Positions 30,649-43,160 of a stretch of DNA of 64,000 nucleotides are shown one piece after another; within the stretch, counting starts at the first letter, position 1, and every line of letters starts with the position of its first letter. Below the pieces are notes generated by a model. That model had not been told where the DNA came from and made no database searches. It saw only the letters and a program-made list of their open reading frames with translations. Position numbers and translations under genes: made by a program. The stretch spans positions 1 to 64,000 of the forward strand of contig JAFEMH010007535.1 of the NCBI GenBank assembly GCA_022495995.1. Direction: 5' to 3'. The DNA is from Adenophora triphylla var. japonica (Eukaryota > Streptophyta > Magnoliopsida > Asterales > Campanulaceae).

Positions 30649-31650
30649 CTCTTGCAGACAAGTTAATCACTTTGGGATACTATCGCCACATATGAGAGCT
30701 GACACTCACAACTTTGTTCAGCAATGTGATCAATGCCAAAGGTTTGCCAACTTACCTCACATGCCTACAACCGAGCAGACTCCAGTAATTGCAGCCTGGC
30801 CATTCGACATGTGGGGTGTCGACTTGATTGGACCCTTCCCTCCCGCCCGAGGAAATTGCAAGTATGTGATCGTTGCTATAGATTACTTCACTAAATGGGT
30901 TGAGGCTAAACCATTAGCTCGCATCACGGAGGAGAATGCTATAAACTTCATTCATGATTTCATTTGGTGCCGATTTGGTTTTCCAAGAGCCATAGTATCT
31001 GACAACGGACTGCAATTCTCCGTAGCTTTCGGCGTAGATGAACAGAGTGGGAATCAAGCATTGGCAATCTTCTGTCGCCTACCCTCAAGGAAATGGGCAA
31101 GCTGAAGCAGCGAATAAACTTGTCCTATCATCACTCAAGACAGGACTCGTAGGTCGACGCAACAACTGGTTGGACGAACTCCCACTTGCTCTTTGGGCAG
31201 TCCGTACAACCACTCGGGGGCCTACGGGGGAAACCCCTTTCGCTCTCACATATGGGTCAGAGGCTATGGCACCTGCTGAGCTCAGATTCCCCACTGCTAG
31301 AGTGACTTTCTTCAATCGAAGCAAAATGATAACAACAGTTGATCGACCCTGGATCTAATCGACGAAAAGCGAGAGACAAACTCTACCTCCGAATGGTCAA
31401 CTACAAGCGAACTAAGAGTTACCACGACAAGAGGGTTAAAACAAGGTCATTCCAGGTTGGAGATTATGTGTTAAGAAAGATTGAAGCAACGGGTAGAAGG
31501 ACCCAGCAGAACAAACTATCTCCTAATTGGGAAGGTCCATATGTGGTTACTCGAGTCGTCAAAGAAGGAACCTACATGATAGCTCATCCTGGAGGTGACG
31601 AATTGAAACATCCTTGGCATGCTACTCACCTCATCAAATACTACTTCTAG
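30605..31650 (+). pseudogene. Integrase region, frame-broken
   Basis: Integrase inserts the cDNA in the nucleus. The zinc-binding part ends with FVQQCDQCQRFA. The catalytic core has the first aspartate in DMWGVDLIGPFP, the second in IVSDNGLQF, and the glutamate in AYPQGNGQAEAANK, which lies in the next frame (31038-31358). The C-terminal part (31339-31650) includes FQVGDYVLRKIEA, LSPNWEGPYVV and HPWHATHLIKYYF, the usual end of Tat pol. No chromodomain follows. Two frame changes (near 31035-31060 and 31335-31350) and a frame change from the RNase H block interrupt it. All three catalytic acidic residues remain. Confidence 0.92.
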
Positions 31651-31744
31651 TTTTTGGTTTCAAAGTTCAAGCTTGTATTAGGTTCTAGCTTCAAGTCGAT
31701 GTAAGCATATTTCCTACTTCAATAAAAAGTGCAGTTCATTCCAT

Positions 31745-32090
31745 CAAGCATAGTGTTACATTAACATCAACAAGCTCGACTCTTAGTCAGCTTCGTTCTA
31801 ACAAGCTCGATTCTTAATCAGCTTTGTTTATTCAACAAGCTCGATTCTTAGTCAGCTTCGTTCTAACAAACTCGATTCTTAATCAGCTTTGTTTATTTAA
31901 CAAGTCCGACTCTTAGTCGACTTTGTTCTAATGAGCTCGACTCTTAGTCGGTCGTCTTAACTCGACTCTTAGTCGCTCATCTTAGCTCGATTCTAAATCG
32001 GCTTTGTTCATTTAACAAGTCCGACTCTTAGTCGACTTCGTTTCAACTAACTCGATTCTTAATCAGTTCAAAGGGTGAACAGGTTTGACT
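31745..32090. repeat. Tandem repeats (CTCGACTCTTAGTCGGCTT) between convergent ORFs
   Basis: About eight degenerate units of 30-40 bp built on ACAAGCTCGATTCTTAGTCA and GCTTCGTTCTAA lie just after pol and before the end of the antisense ORF. Such minisatellites between pol and the 3' LTR are common in Tat elements. A role in terminating the two convergent transcripts is speculative. Confidence 0.8.
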
Positions 32091-32416
32091 TATGGTCAAT
32101 CTCGTTCACAAAAAAGTTAATTAAGTCTGAGGTCGACTACACCAACAAGATCAAGTCGCCTTTAGGCTCAAATTAACTCACTTATATTATCTACATCTAG
32201 CTCGACATACAATATGGAATGAAAAGCATACGACATTCTGGAAACAAAAGTCAGCTACGATAGAAATAAGTCTCCCAAAACGGGCTAAGACTTAAGCAAA
32301 ATTAGTTTACAAAAATATTTTGCCTCCCAAAAACTGGGCCAAGGCATTTGAATTATGTTAAAGCAAAAAACAAGAAATTGTTTGGAACTTGTTCATTACA
32401 AACCCAACAAAACAAT

Positions 32417-35400
32417 TCAGGAGTCCTGGCCAACATCAGCCTGGTCGTCAATAGCAGCTCGACCCTCTTCCTCTCCTTGTTGCTGAGACTCCAAAGGCTT
32501 GCCCGACTCCGAATAAATTTGTTCATCCATTGTCTCCATGGCTTCAGCATCCTCAAGTTCAGCCAAGACTACATCAAAGTTCCTATCAGCTATAGGGGGA
32601 GCTTCCCATTTCTCGCAATGATCATCCTCGTCCTCCTGGGCTATAAAGGCCAAGTCATTCTCGAGATAAGGCACAAGCGAATGACCTTGGCGAGCTGGCA
32701 TATCGTATCGGGACTCGTAAAACCAACGAGCTAATTGCTCGATGGTAACCGTGGCCGTTGGATCTACTCAGGCACGGCGAGCCATATGCCTCTTCCCTAC
32801 CTCAAGGAAGTCTTGAGCCTTGGACACTATAGCGTTGTAATACTCATCCCCTTCCTTGAACTTCTCAATGGCGGCTTCAGAGGCGTCCTTAGCAGCCTTC
32901 TCTACAGCAGCATGAAGATCTTTCTGCCCTTCTCTCTCAAGTCGATGCTCCTCCCGCAGCCTCGAGCAATAGGGCATCTTTATCCTTCAAGAGCTTGTTG
33001 ATGGTGGCTAGCTCGCATTGGTCTTCTCCAGGTTCTTCTTTTCGCATCTCTCTCCAACTCCACCTCCTTGAGCTTGGATTTAGCAGCCTCCAGATCGGAC
33101 AAAGCTTTGGTTTTCACCATCTCGTTGGCCTCACACGAGTTGTCCAGATCGTTATATTTTTCTCTCAAGTCGCCCAGCCTTCAGGCCTTCTTGGCATAAT
33201 CGCGCAGTGGCCCGCTTCTCCTCTCAATTGACGCCCTCCAGAGCTTTTTGCTTGCTCGTTCATGGTGAGAGACCGCATTAGAGGAATCATTGAAGTATTA
33301 GCTCGACCAAGAGGAGAACCGACGAACTAATATAATAAGCGACTAAACGTAAAGGGAAAGTAAAGGTTTACTCGCGTGTACCAACCCAGACGGGCCGAAA
33401 ATTCCTCCGGAGTCATCCCCTTCTCTTCAAAGTGGGCTAGAGATCCACATCCAGGCCCTTCTCACCACCACTTGACCAAGCGCCACGTCGGGATAGCGCC
33501 GGTCATGCCGTTGACCCCAATGAGAGGGGGAACATCGCCGAGCTTCGAATCAAAGCATCTACGCACTCGGCTCCTGGAGGGGGCTAAAGGAGGGAGTAGA
33601 CTTGGGGAGACGGCCTTGCCCTTCCTGCACCTTGATCTTTTCCTCGTCCTCAATGCCCGATCATCTTCCTCTTCAACAACATCATCAATTTCAACTACAT
33701 TCATTGGGCCGGAGCCCGCCATCTCAGCCCCGCAGGTCGCAGATTGGCCTCTTGAACAGATCGAGCTCGGACTTGGCCTAGGCGACCGCCGAATTCCTCC
33801 TCCTCCCTCATTCACATTCATGGAATGGGAACCACTCGTTGAAGGTCCTCTATAGCGACCTCCTCCATTGGAATTAACCCAAAGATTGTCCTTGGGGGAG
33901 AAGGTTATTCCTTGCAGCAAAGATCCCTCTCTCGCCGGCTCGCGTTCGCAGCACCGTGGGCCCTCTTAGACTTCTTCTTGTCGAAACTCCAACAATTCGA
34001 ACCATGGCGGCTTCTTGTTCGGGAGTCAAAACCGCACGACATCAAAGTATTAGCTCGACAATTCAAAGCAGTTCTATGTACGAATTGAATAACTCTACAT
34101 ACGAGCAGCAATTTGATAAGGAGTTGCTATTCGAAATAAGTTCTATGTACGAATTAATTCTACATACGAGCAAACCATCTGATAAATACAGAGATACGAA
34201 TGCAAAGTGCTTCTATGTACGAATTAATTAATTCAACAAGCGAGCAAATAAGTGTCGAGCTGAAAGTTAAGTATGCAGATCAAAGCAATCCTATACGCCT
34301 ATAAAAAGGCACTCATGCAAGTTAACATTGGACGAGCTAATGAGAAAAGGCGAATAAACCCTTACCACCGATGTGTTCTCCATTGTTCTTGCAAAGAGTC
34401 GCCTTGCTTCGACAAACCGACAATTCTCCTCTAATCTACCCAAAGAGTGGGTTACCCAATCGTGGTACACCCGGCCTCTCAATACCGGTGCAAGGGGCAC
34501 TACCGCCTCATCTCCAGCATCATCCCCGCTAGAACATAATTGTACTTGGTTGTCACTAATGACTCCCAATCAACGGGTCCATCCTTGACTGTGGCACACA
34601 GCCTTTCTATACAAAGTTCTACACCAAGGAGGCTCCCAAGAATTCTCCTCACCGATAGCATCGTATTCATCATGGGCAACGGAAATTCCCAACCCGGCTC
34701 GCTCTCAACTAAAACTACATGTGAGTTCCAAGAATTGTGTTTATTTGGAAGGTTGGTAAACAACTTGGGAGAGTTGGGCTTGGAGGGAGTGCTAATTCCC
34801 CGGTCGTGCTTATCTAGCTTGGCACCAAAAACTCTTTGAAAACCTTCATGCAAGGCTCATGTCCCAAGAGCTCGCACACCATTGCAAAGCACACCAAAGA
34901 CTCGCAAGTGTTAGCACCGAGCCGAAGGGGGAGGGCATCCATACATTCCGTAAAACTCATTAATGAAAGGATCCAACGGCAGCCTCAAACCAAATTTCAA
35001 ACCGTCCGTAGAAGAAAGCTACCCTAGTAGCATCTTTAGTGAAGGTCGAACGGTATTTGGCTAAAAATTGTTTCGAGTAAGGATAGTCAACCTAAAGTCC
35101 GCCCTATCTACCCCACGTAAGTTGTAGATCACATCATAACGAGACTCCAAGTTCTTCCTCCCACGAGTAGGTCGTTGAGGTACATAGCCCCTCTCATTCT
35201 TGCCTGGCACCACATTGGACCCAAATGCATTAACAATTCGAGGACCGTAAGAAGTTGAGGCACTGCCCTTCTTGAGTCGTCATATCTCGTACAAGCAAAA
35301 GAGGAAGCAGGGAGTCATCCCTATGATCATGATCATCTGACCTACCTAAGGACGACCTAGACTCCCCTGGGAAACCTATCCTATTTCTAAGGAAGGAGGG

Positions 35401-35695
35401 CTTTTGGACGTCCCTAACATAAAATAAGGTGATATGGTCAAGCAATTCATGGAATAAATGAAAAGCGACAACGTTTGAGTCGTCAATCACCACATTATCA
35501 GTTTCTCCTACAATGGGCAGCCCTATCTCGGTAATTCAATCCCCAACTAGTCAAAATGGAGGCGCACTCATCTAAGGACATCGCTCTCCACTCACCGTTC
35601 ACATTCTTACATGCCCTACGATTAATAGTACAGTAGCCATACCAAGCTCCTGGTTCACTACTAAAGGTTCTAGCCATGGCGGAATTAAGCACCAA
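32417..35695 (-). pseudogene. Antisense ORF, putative gypsy-type transposon protein, frame-broken
   Basis: The reading starts at 35695 (MARTFSSEPGAWYGY) and ends at 32417 with an acidic tail (LESQQQGEEEGRA, then DDQADVGQDS). The middle block (34853-34500) has PKLFTNLPNKHNSWNSH and LVESEPGWEFPLP, resembling the domain known as putative gypsy type transposon (PF04195) found in antisense ORFs of Tat/Grande-type elements. A Lys/Glu-rich coiled-coil block (33168-32768; KALSDLEAAKSKLKEVE, EKAAKDASEAAIEKFKEG) follows. Pieces lie in different frames: 35695-35498, 35493-35230, 34853-34500, 33920-33462, 33168-32980, 32977-32768 and 32701-32417. The function of this protein is unknown. Domain match made by eye. 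Confidence 0.7.
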
Positions 35696-36138
35696 GCAGA
35701 AATTAAAGTCCTAAAACAAAAATACAAGGGAAATACCTCAATTGATTGAAGAAAGGAAGTTCGTTGCTGGAGCCGAGAGCTGAATTTAAATCGTGCTGAA
35801 ATCCCTTGATTATCGCCGGAGAAGAAGAAGTTCTAGAGCAGTAAAAGTTCTAAACGAAGAAGGATTTCTCTATTTATATTTTCCTAAATTTGGAAGGGGA
35901 AAAGAAAATCAAAATTAATTTTCCAAAATTAAAAGTCAAGCGGTTTCCGAGAAGGAGTTCCAAGAGTCGAATTGCAATCATTACTAAAACCGGCGCTCCT
36001 TCATCTCCGACCGTCCGTCACCAACGATCGTGATGTTGCCACGTCATCATGGTCGACCTACTAGTATCGAGCTTCGAGTAAAGCAATTTTTGGCGAAGAA
36101 ATCTTCTTAACTTCCAAGTCGACGAAGTCAACTCGAAA

Positions 36139-36151
36139 GTTCGGGGGCCAC
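36139..36151 (+). other. Purine-rich tract before the 3' LTR (weak)
   Basis: GTTCGGGGGCCAC directly precedes the 3' LTR. It occupies the position of the plus-strand primer but is a poor purine run. The 440 bases upstream (35696-36138) hold no recognised feature. Confidence 0.4.
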
Positions 36152-36810
36152 CGAACATACCAAAAGTGTCGAATTGGGCCAAACGAGTAAAGCCCAATCT
36201 CGCATAGCGTTGGCACCCACATTCTCAATGAAACTAATCCACCGTAACAAGGCCCAAGGCCCATCTCACACATCGGGTCGACTAAGCCCATGGTCCGACT
36301 TACAAGTCCCGACCTAACTTAGTCCGACCTCATGATCCATGCTACTATTCGGGTACGAACCATGCTCTACCCGACAGTCAGGTCGACCATTCCACGAGTG
36401 GCGACCTCGACCTAAATCAGCAAGTGACGACCTGGCACTTGCCGGCTTATTTGGTCAATCAATGCTCACAACTACATCCCTACAAATCAGGGACCGTTAT
36501 AGACACGTGCCCATGACCAAGTAACCGCCGCTATAATCTCGGAGGACATGCCGCCTCCCCAAAAATACATCACTCTTGCCTATAAATACTTCATCACTAC
36601 CAAACGGTGAAAGGTAACTGCCATTTTGTATTCTGAGTTCATTATTCAATACATTGTGAACTATATTCAACTGTGATCTTACTCTCACGCCCGAGCGTCT
36701 TCGCCGGAGACACATCCGGCTAGTCGTGGGTTCTGTTTTCAGGTCAAGGAGCCAGGTGATCAGTCCTGCCACGTGGAGGAAGATTGATAAGCACAATTCC
36801 TGCAGCATCA
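36152..36810 (+). repeat. 3' LTR
   Basis: Starts CGAACATACC (TG to CG compared with the 5' LTR) and ends GCAGCATCA. The 659 bp align with the 5' LTR, with differences at a few clusters rather than spread evenly. TATAAATA is at 36581-36588. Confidence 0.93.
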
Positions 36811-36815
36811 AAACA
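36811..36815. repeat. Target-site duplication, right (AAACA)
   Basis: Repeats the AAACA at 24810-24814. The sequence then continues as in copy 2 (TGAGAGAGAAATAAATATCA). Confidence 0.95.
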
Positions 36816-36884
36816 TGAGAGAGAAATAAATATCAACATTGTCATTTCATTTTCTTTCCTTTCATATCAAAATTTTCTTCCGTA

Positions 36885-37132
36885 TTCCATCCATCTGTCC
36901 GAAAAATAAATATTGCATTTAGTCAACTAAGTTGAATTTTTACCAACATTTAATGATAAGTAATTTATCTGTATGAAAATTTAAAAATAGCTATGAATAA
37001 TATTTATACCGGTGTATCAATAACCATTTTCAAAATGGTATTAGGATAGTCAAATTTCCATAATTAACTTTTTTTTTTGTCAAAGTTCAATTTAGTTGAT
37101 CAAATGAAACATTAATCATGGGCGGGAGGGAG
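36885..37132. mobile_element. Degenerate Stowaway-like MITE
   Basis: Right end TCATGGGCGGGAGGGAG is followed by TA. The left end TTCCATCCATCTGTCCGAAA and the mirrored TTAGTCAACTAA/TTAGTTGATCAAATG words give a fold. 248 bp. Counterpart: 56111-56357. Confidence 0.6.
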
Positions 37133-37747
37133 TATAATGCAAGGGGGTATTGCTAACATCATTAATATATACTATGATGCATATTTTCTTATCAATATCT
37201 TTGACCATTCCATTTCAATAGTACATGAACAAAATCAAATTGGAGGAAAAAAATATGAACTTGGAATTACCTCAGATATCTTGAATTAATTGATGTGTTA
37301 ACAAAACGAAGCAAAACAAAAAGAAAAGTAGAGGTGGCTAAGAGAAAAATAAATAAATCATGGTGAATGAAAAATAAATAAAAGATCATAAACTACTTGA
37401 ATATATAAAATATAAGATGAGAGGTAGGTAGGTAGGAGTCAATGTAGTTTACTTTGGTTAATTGAGAAAAAGAATCCTAGATACTCCATGATAAACTCAA
37501 CTGAAGATAAAAAATAAATAAGAATATATTTGGATTGATTATTGAGATTTGAATTAGTAAACATCTTAGGTAACACGTATTTAGGGTTAGTTATAGAGAT
37601 TTGAAATTTTAAACATTTTAGATAACACATTTGATAAATATTTAAAATTGATTTTCATTTATAATCAAACAAAATTCAACTAAGGCTGAAACTGCCACAT
37701 GAAATTACACATCATAATTATTTATTTATAAATTATAACAAATTATA

Positions 37748-37994
37748 CTCCCTCCGTCTCACAAAAATACTAATGATTATGCAAAAAATATAAAAATTAA
37801 TTATTAAATTGTCATTTTATGCCCACTCCTAAGGTTATTTAGAGAAGTTATATTGTTATTTAGAGATAATTGATATAAGACATTTTCAAACTCAAAAATA
37901 CAGATAGAAAAAAGAGCTATAAAGGTAATTAGAATTTTTTTTATTATAACTGTCAAATATAAACCTAAATGTCCCTGTAATTGTGTGAGAAAAG
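37748..37994. mobile_element. Degenerate Stowaway-like MITE
   Basis: Left end CTCCCTCCGTCTCACAAAAA follows TA; the right end TTGTGTGAGAAAAG precedes TA and is only partly complementary. Counterpart: 56969-57215. The rest of 37133-38235 is AT-rich with no gene. Confidence 0.55.
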
Positions 37995-38534
37995 TATCAA
38001 ATTATAGTTGCATAGAAATAGAAGTTCTCGGTGGTAAAATTTAGAGTCAGATTCAATTAGGCATATGAAATAATATTGCACTATCTAAAATGGCAAGTTT
38101 ATATGCTCACGACACCGGTTAAATTAGAGATCGATAGAAAATGATGTTCTATAATATTAAATTTTTCAAAGCACCCTTCTATCATTCATTTTGCTTCATT
38201 GTTCAGTGTACAATATAAATATAATGTTCTTAATTTGAACTATTTAAGTTGTTTCAGCCATACCCGACCAAATTTTTTCACATTTTTCAGCCATCCCCCC
38301 GCCGAATTTTTTGACTTTTTTCAACCACTCATGGCCGAACTTTTACAATATGATATGACTCGCCAATTATCGCTTAGATGTGGATTTCATTTTAATATTG
38401 ATCTTTTGAGTTTTTAAATATCATTTTATGAAATTAAAATGATGAAATTGTGGTGTAAAGTGTTTGAGTTTGATATGATATGATATGAAATTGTATTAAG
38501 TTTGATTTTTTGATGCTTTATTTGGTGCTAATCG

Positions 38535-39960
38535 ATGTTCACAAGAAAACATCCAACTGCTTCCGATAGGAAGCAATACAAAAACTCACGTAATTAAGGG
38601 CAATCTACGCAAAACCTTGACGATGATCGAGTTGGGGATGCATATGTTGATCCTCGACATTCGGTGTATAATGAAGAACAATATAAGCAGCATGAATGCC
38701 AAAGATATTAAGTGTACAATGAGGATGAGGATAATATGGAAACCTCACCTCAGATAAATGATCCTGAGACTCAGAATTATAGTGAACCGGAAGATGAGGA
38801 TGACATCGAGGGAGATGAGGGTGAAATCTCTTTTCCAGTGGCCCGAGGTACAAATCTTTACTCATTTCCTATGAAACATACGTTGCAAAATACATATGGA
38901 AGGGTAAAGATGATTGTACATTAAAAAATATTAATCATATCGGGAAGTTGAAAAAATGGAAGTTGGATCTTGATAATATGTATGAGCCGATCAAAATATT
39001 ATTGTTAATTTCGGACTTTTGTGCTTACTAAGTGGAGTGTATGACAACATGGATAATACGTTGGTTAATGCTTTTGTTGCGACGTGGCACCCTAAACTTA
39101 TAGTTTTCATATACCATTTGGGGAGATGACCATCACTATATAAGATGTGTCTTGTCTTATGGGGCTTCCGATCGTAGGTCAACCCTTGTTTGAGAGTTCC
39201 GGTTATTCTAGTCAGCCACCTCTTGATAAAGTCGTTGAGGTTTTGAGAGTCCTAAAAATATGACTAAAGATGGAATACCTGCCAAAGGAACATTGGTGAA
39301 TCTAGAATGGATGAGAACAAAGTTCTCCCCTAATTTGTACTCCTCAGACCCCCAAAAAGTTGTCTGTGCTGATAAGGCTTTTCTGTTATATTTATTGGGG
39401 TGGACAATTTTCTCGGATAAAATCGGGATGTGTGTCAGTGCTAGCTACCTTGATTTATTCAGAGACGAGGGGGAAATTGAGGATTATGCTTGGGGAGCCG
39501 AAGCATTAGCTTATCTGTATCGACAACTAGGAAAAAGATCAAGGTGGAACTGCCATCAGATTTTTTTGGTACTTAACATTGTTGGAGGCATGGGTTTATG
39601 AGAGGCCCTGTGTTTAGGAACGGTTTCAACAGTAATTGAAGTGGCTACCATCTAGGGCTCAATCAGCGACAGTTGTCTCCGTGCAAGTTAAGAGGCAACA
39701 TATTGACATAATCAAGGACACATAGGTAAATATTATTTATGTAGTATTTTTCACATGTATTTTTGTTTTCTTAAATGAAACTATATTAATATTTTTTTAT
39801 ATTTTTATTTGTAGGTGAATTGGATGCCGTATCAAGGTATCCGTACTCAATATCCTTTTTCTAGAGTCGCTCTATATCAAGGAGCAATAGTAGCCGATAA
39901 TGTTGTGGAGCCACATTCAAACATTATTTGACGGTCTCTAAAATACAAAGGCATTGTGAA
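38535..39960 (+). pseudogene. Plant mobile domain pseudogene, copy 2
   Basis: Counterpart of 7344-8770 with the same stops, frame breaks and intron. The open segment 39260-39601 is identical in translation to 8070-8411. One difference lies in the core: copy 2 has CACCCTAAACTTATAG where copy 1 has CACCCGGAAACTAATAG, so copy 1 keeps the better PMD motif. The subterminal repeats follow at 40085-40370, with one unit shortened near 40308. Confidence 0.8.
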
Positions 39961-40084
39961 TTCTGTGGTGTAGTCTCGCAAAGCACTTTCAAAATCAACC
40001 GGGTCATAGTTGTTGTCACCCAGTAAATAATGCAACAATTCAATAAAACAATAAGAAAGGGGTACGAAAAATAACAAAGGTTCG

Positions 40085-40370
40085 CCTGTGGTGGCTGTAT
40101 TTTTTAAAATGGTTCGATCGGGTGTGGCCGAAGTTTTTTAAATGGTTCGGCCGGGTGTGGCCAAAATATTTTAGAAAATTAGGCCGGGTGTGGCCGAAAA
40201 ATTTAAAAATTCAGCTGGGTATGGCCGAAATACAACCTAGACTCGGCAAAACATGGCCGAACCTTTTCAAAATTTCGGCCGGGTGTGGCCGAACTTTTTC
40301 AAGTGTTTTACGTGTGGCAGAACCTGAGTTGAGTTTGGCCACTACTTGCCGAAATTTTGCAAAACGAAAA
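40085..40370. repeat. GGCCGGGTGTGGCC subterminal repeats, copy 2
   Basis: Counterpart of 8895-9180. The fifth unit has lost its CGGCCGGG core (GTGTTTTACGTGTGGCAG). The region from here to 42505 mirrors 9181-11322 and holds no gene. Confidence 0.6.
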
Positions 40371-42817
40371 AAACAAAAGTTTTACACATTTATATGGTTA
40401 GAAAGTGAATAAAACATACATTGACATTTGATTGTAGATCCATTTTATTAATGATCCTGAATAAAAATCTTGAACAAATATATATGTAATTTTTTTTTTT
40501 TGTTTGAGAAATGATATTAGGAGGAAATGGAGGAAGTAATTTTTTGATGTAAATTAAAATGAAGAGGGTGAGATGTAATGGTGAAAAATGGGAGAAGGTG
40601 AGGAAGGTGAAAAATGGGAGAAGGTGGGGAAGGTGAAAAATTGATGAGGGGGTAGATTTGAGTTAATGTTACGGGTGTGTATAACAATTTAAATATATTT
40701 TGGATTGAATGTTACGGGTGTATATAACATTGGGTAATGAGTGTATGGATTTAGGGTAGAAGAGTAATTTTATTCGATAACATAATTATAGTTTGTAATT
40801 TACGGGTTTACTCAACAATTTTACGGGTTTATATAACAATTCTCTTTCATTTTTGGTGGTTAAAATAGAATTTTGATTATTTATACACCCAAAGACACTA
40901 ACCCTAGCAATGCAATTTTTACAAAAATTCCTCAACCGAAATAATCATACCGTGTTATCATGTTGGGTTATCCACTTTTACCCCCATAATTGAATTTCTT
41001 CAACGTTATTCAACGTTATTTACGTATTTATTAAATACATCCACAACATTATATCTATTAAATTTCACCTACCCCATCTCTTCAACCCTACAAAGTTATC
41101 TTTCTTACCATTCCTCCTACCTCAATAATCGGTAAAAAAAAAGCTCTCTCCCTCTCTCCATTAATCTTACAATTTTTTTGCAAATTATCTCTTTAAATTA
41201 CTATATTATGTTGAAAGATCAAGCATGGATGGACGAACACCCGACCTATGTGTAAATGTAAAAATTTTGAACACTCTAAGCATTTTTATGATGTTTTTTT
41301 TTGAGTTTTTTTTTTTTAAAAAAAATCCTTATAACTACGGTTTGGTTGATAGTGGTCAAACATATTTGCAATATTTGATGACTATCAACTGAACATTTTC
41401 ACATTGTCCAGCCAAGGACTACCAATCATTTAAAGGTTATTCATACATTACTGGCGGAACATTGTGAAATTGTTCAACTATTGACAGCCGAACATTTTGA
41501 AATTGTTCCCCACTCTTGTTCAAATATTTTGAAATTGGTCCACACCCTTCTTTTTCTATTTTCTTTTGCGTTTTTCTTTCTCTCTGCGCTTTCTCTTCTC
41601 GTTCTTTTCTTTTTCTTAAGTGTTGAATGAATGAGCGTGTGGGTGTATTTTCTTAATTTAGGTGGACGTTTATTTAGTGTTTTAAAATGGTAAAATAAAA
41701 ATATTGGTGATGTATTTGATGTTAAGTATTTAACTAGCGAGTAACTCGTCGATACTCGACGGGGCATCACAAAGTTAATTAATTAAAATAAAAAACAGAA
41801 AAAAAAATATATCGTTGTTGCGAGAAAATAATTGGATTTGATTTTTAACCACATTTTTAAATTACGAAACTTGTCCTAAGAAACACAAAGACAACATGGT
41901 AATAAATTTGCATAAACTTTTTTCTAATCTTAGTGTTTCCCTTACTTGTTGAGGGTAAGATATCTTAAGCATTTTCTTATACAAACATGTCTCTTCTAGA
42001 AACTTCTTATTCGAATTTCTAATATAAATTATTATCAATATAACTGTAATATAGATGAAGGTAAAAACTCCAAAAAGGAAAATTCTTCAAAAACTACTTT
42101 TTAAAGATGGATATTAACACAAGTTGGATATTACATAAAACATCTTGAATATTACAAAAATCTATTTTTTTTATATATATTTATCTGTCAAATAATTGAT
42201 AAATGCATTTATCAGTTATGAACAACTAATAATTGCATTTATTACTTATTTTAATTGAAAACTAAAAACTAAAAAAAATAAAAAAATAAAAATAAAAATT
42301 ATTTTTGTATATCACAATTTTACATGTTTTTTTTTTGTAAATAGCATCTTTTTGAGATGGTGACCTAATATATTTCTTCAAGCTTTCTTTATATAAATGT
42401 AATAAATGTAGAGATTATGACACAACAACTACCCCGTAACTATAAAGTCAAATGACATATCTATTCCTATCTCTCACAATTACACCAACCCAAAAACCCA
42501 TCATTACCAAAGTAACCCACTGTTCAAACTTTTTTCCAAAATGTTCCATTTTTTGAAAACTCGCTACACCGTGTAGCGAGTTTATAATTTTTCAATTAAA
42601 ATCGCTACACGGTGTAGCGATTTTAAATTTACTAAATTTTATTTAATATTTATGCTTAAAAAAAAAAAAACCAAATTTGAAATCGCTACAGGGTGTAGCG
42701 ATTTCAAATTATCACAAACTTAACCAAATAAACAAAGTCCACTGCTGCCACGTACCACTCTATACTAATAATATACTAATAATAAATTCCTAAATACTCT
42801 CTCCGATTCTAAATATA

Positions 42818-43094
42818 CTCCCTCCGTCCCAATAAAAGCTTCACTAATTACCCAAAAGGGCGTCCCGTTAGAAGCTTCACCTTTCCTTTTTTGGCAAAGA
42901 ATCTTTACTATTTCCTCCACTCATTCTCTCTCCTACATTATTTTAATACTTACAACACCATTATAATTTATTATTCCCTCCACTAATTCTCTCTCCTATT
43001 TTCAAATTACACTCACAACATTTATTTTTCCCTCCCATTTCCATAATTTGCGTGCCCACCCAAAAGGGTGAAGCACTTATTGGGACGGAGGGAG
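42818..43094. mobile_element. Stowaway MITE, copy 2
   Basis: Counterpart of 11635-11911; identical length (277 bp) and TA flanks. Confidence 0.93.
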
Positions 43095-43160
43095 TATATC
43101 GTTCATTATTTATCAAAAAAAGTATAATCAATGCATTCATTATTTACTCAAAAAAATATA

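Larger units (their letters stand above)
24815..36810 (+). mobile_element. Ty3/gypsy LTR retrotransposon, Tat lineage, 11,996 bp
   Basis: Complete structure: 5' LTR, tRNA-Asp-like primer site, gag, protease, RT, RNase H, a second archaeal-type RNase H, integrase without a chromodomain, an antisense ORF, a weak purine-rich tract and a 3' LTR, bounded by a perfect 5-bp duplication. The second RNase H and the extra ORF between pol and the 3' LTR mark the Tat/Ogre/Retand group. The coding region has at least eight frame changes, so this copy could not make its proteins as read. The LTRs are close to each other, and copy 2 of the tandem duplication lacks the element, so insertion followed the duplication or occurred on one haplotype only. 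Confidence 0.96.
7044..38235 (+). repeat. Tandem duplication, copy 1 (about 19.2 kb plus a 12.0-kb insertion)
   Basis: Copy 1 runs from TGAACTATTTAAGTTG at 7044 to ATAATGTTCTTAATT before 38236. Subtracting the retrotransposon and one target duplication leaves about 19,191 bp, against 19,221 bp for copy 2. Every element listed in copy 1 has its counterpart, in the same order, in copy 2. TGAA occurs at the left start (7044), the junction (38236) and the right end (57457), i.e. 4-bp microhomology. Confidence 0.95.

Noticed and set aside
24815..36810. Endogenous pararetrovirus or other viral integration
   Set aside because: The LTRs, the AAACA duplication, the tRNA-Asp-like primer site, the domain order with integrase and the second RNase H identify a Ty3/gypsy retrotransposon. 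No movement or coat protein was seen.
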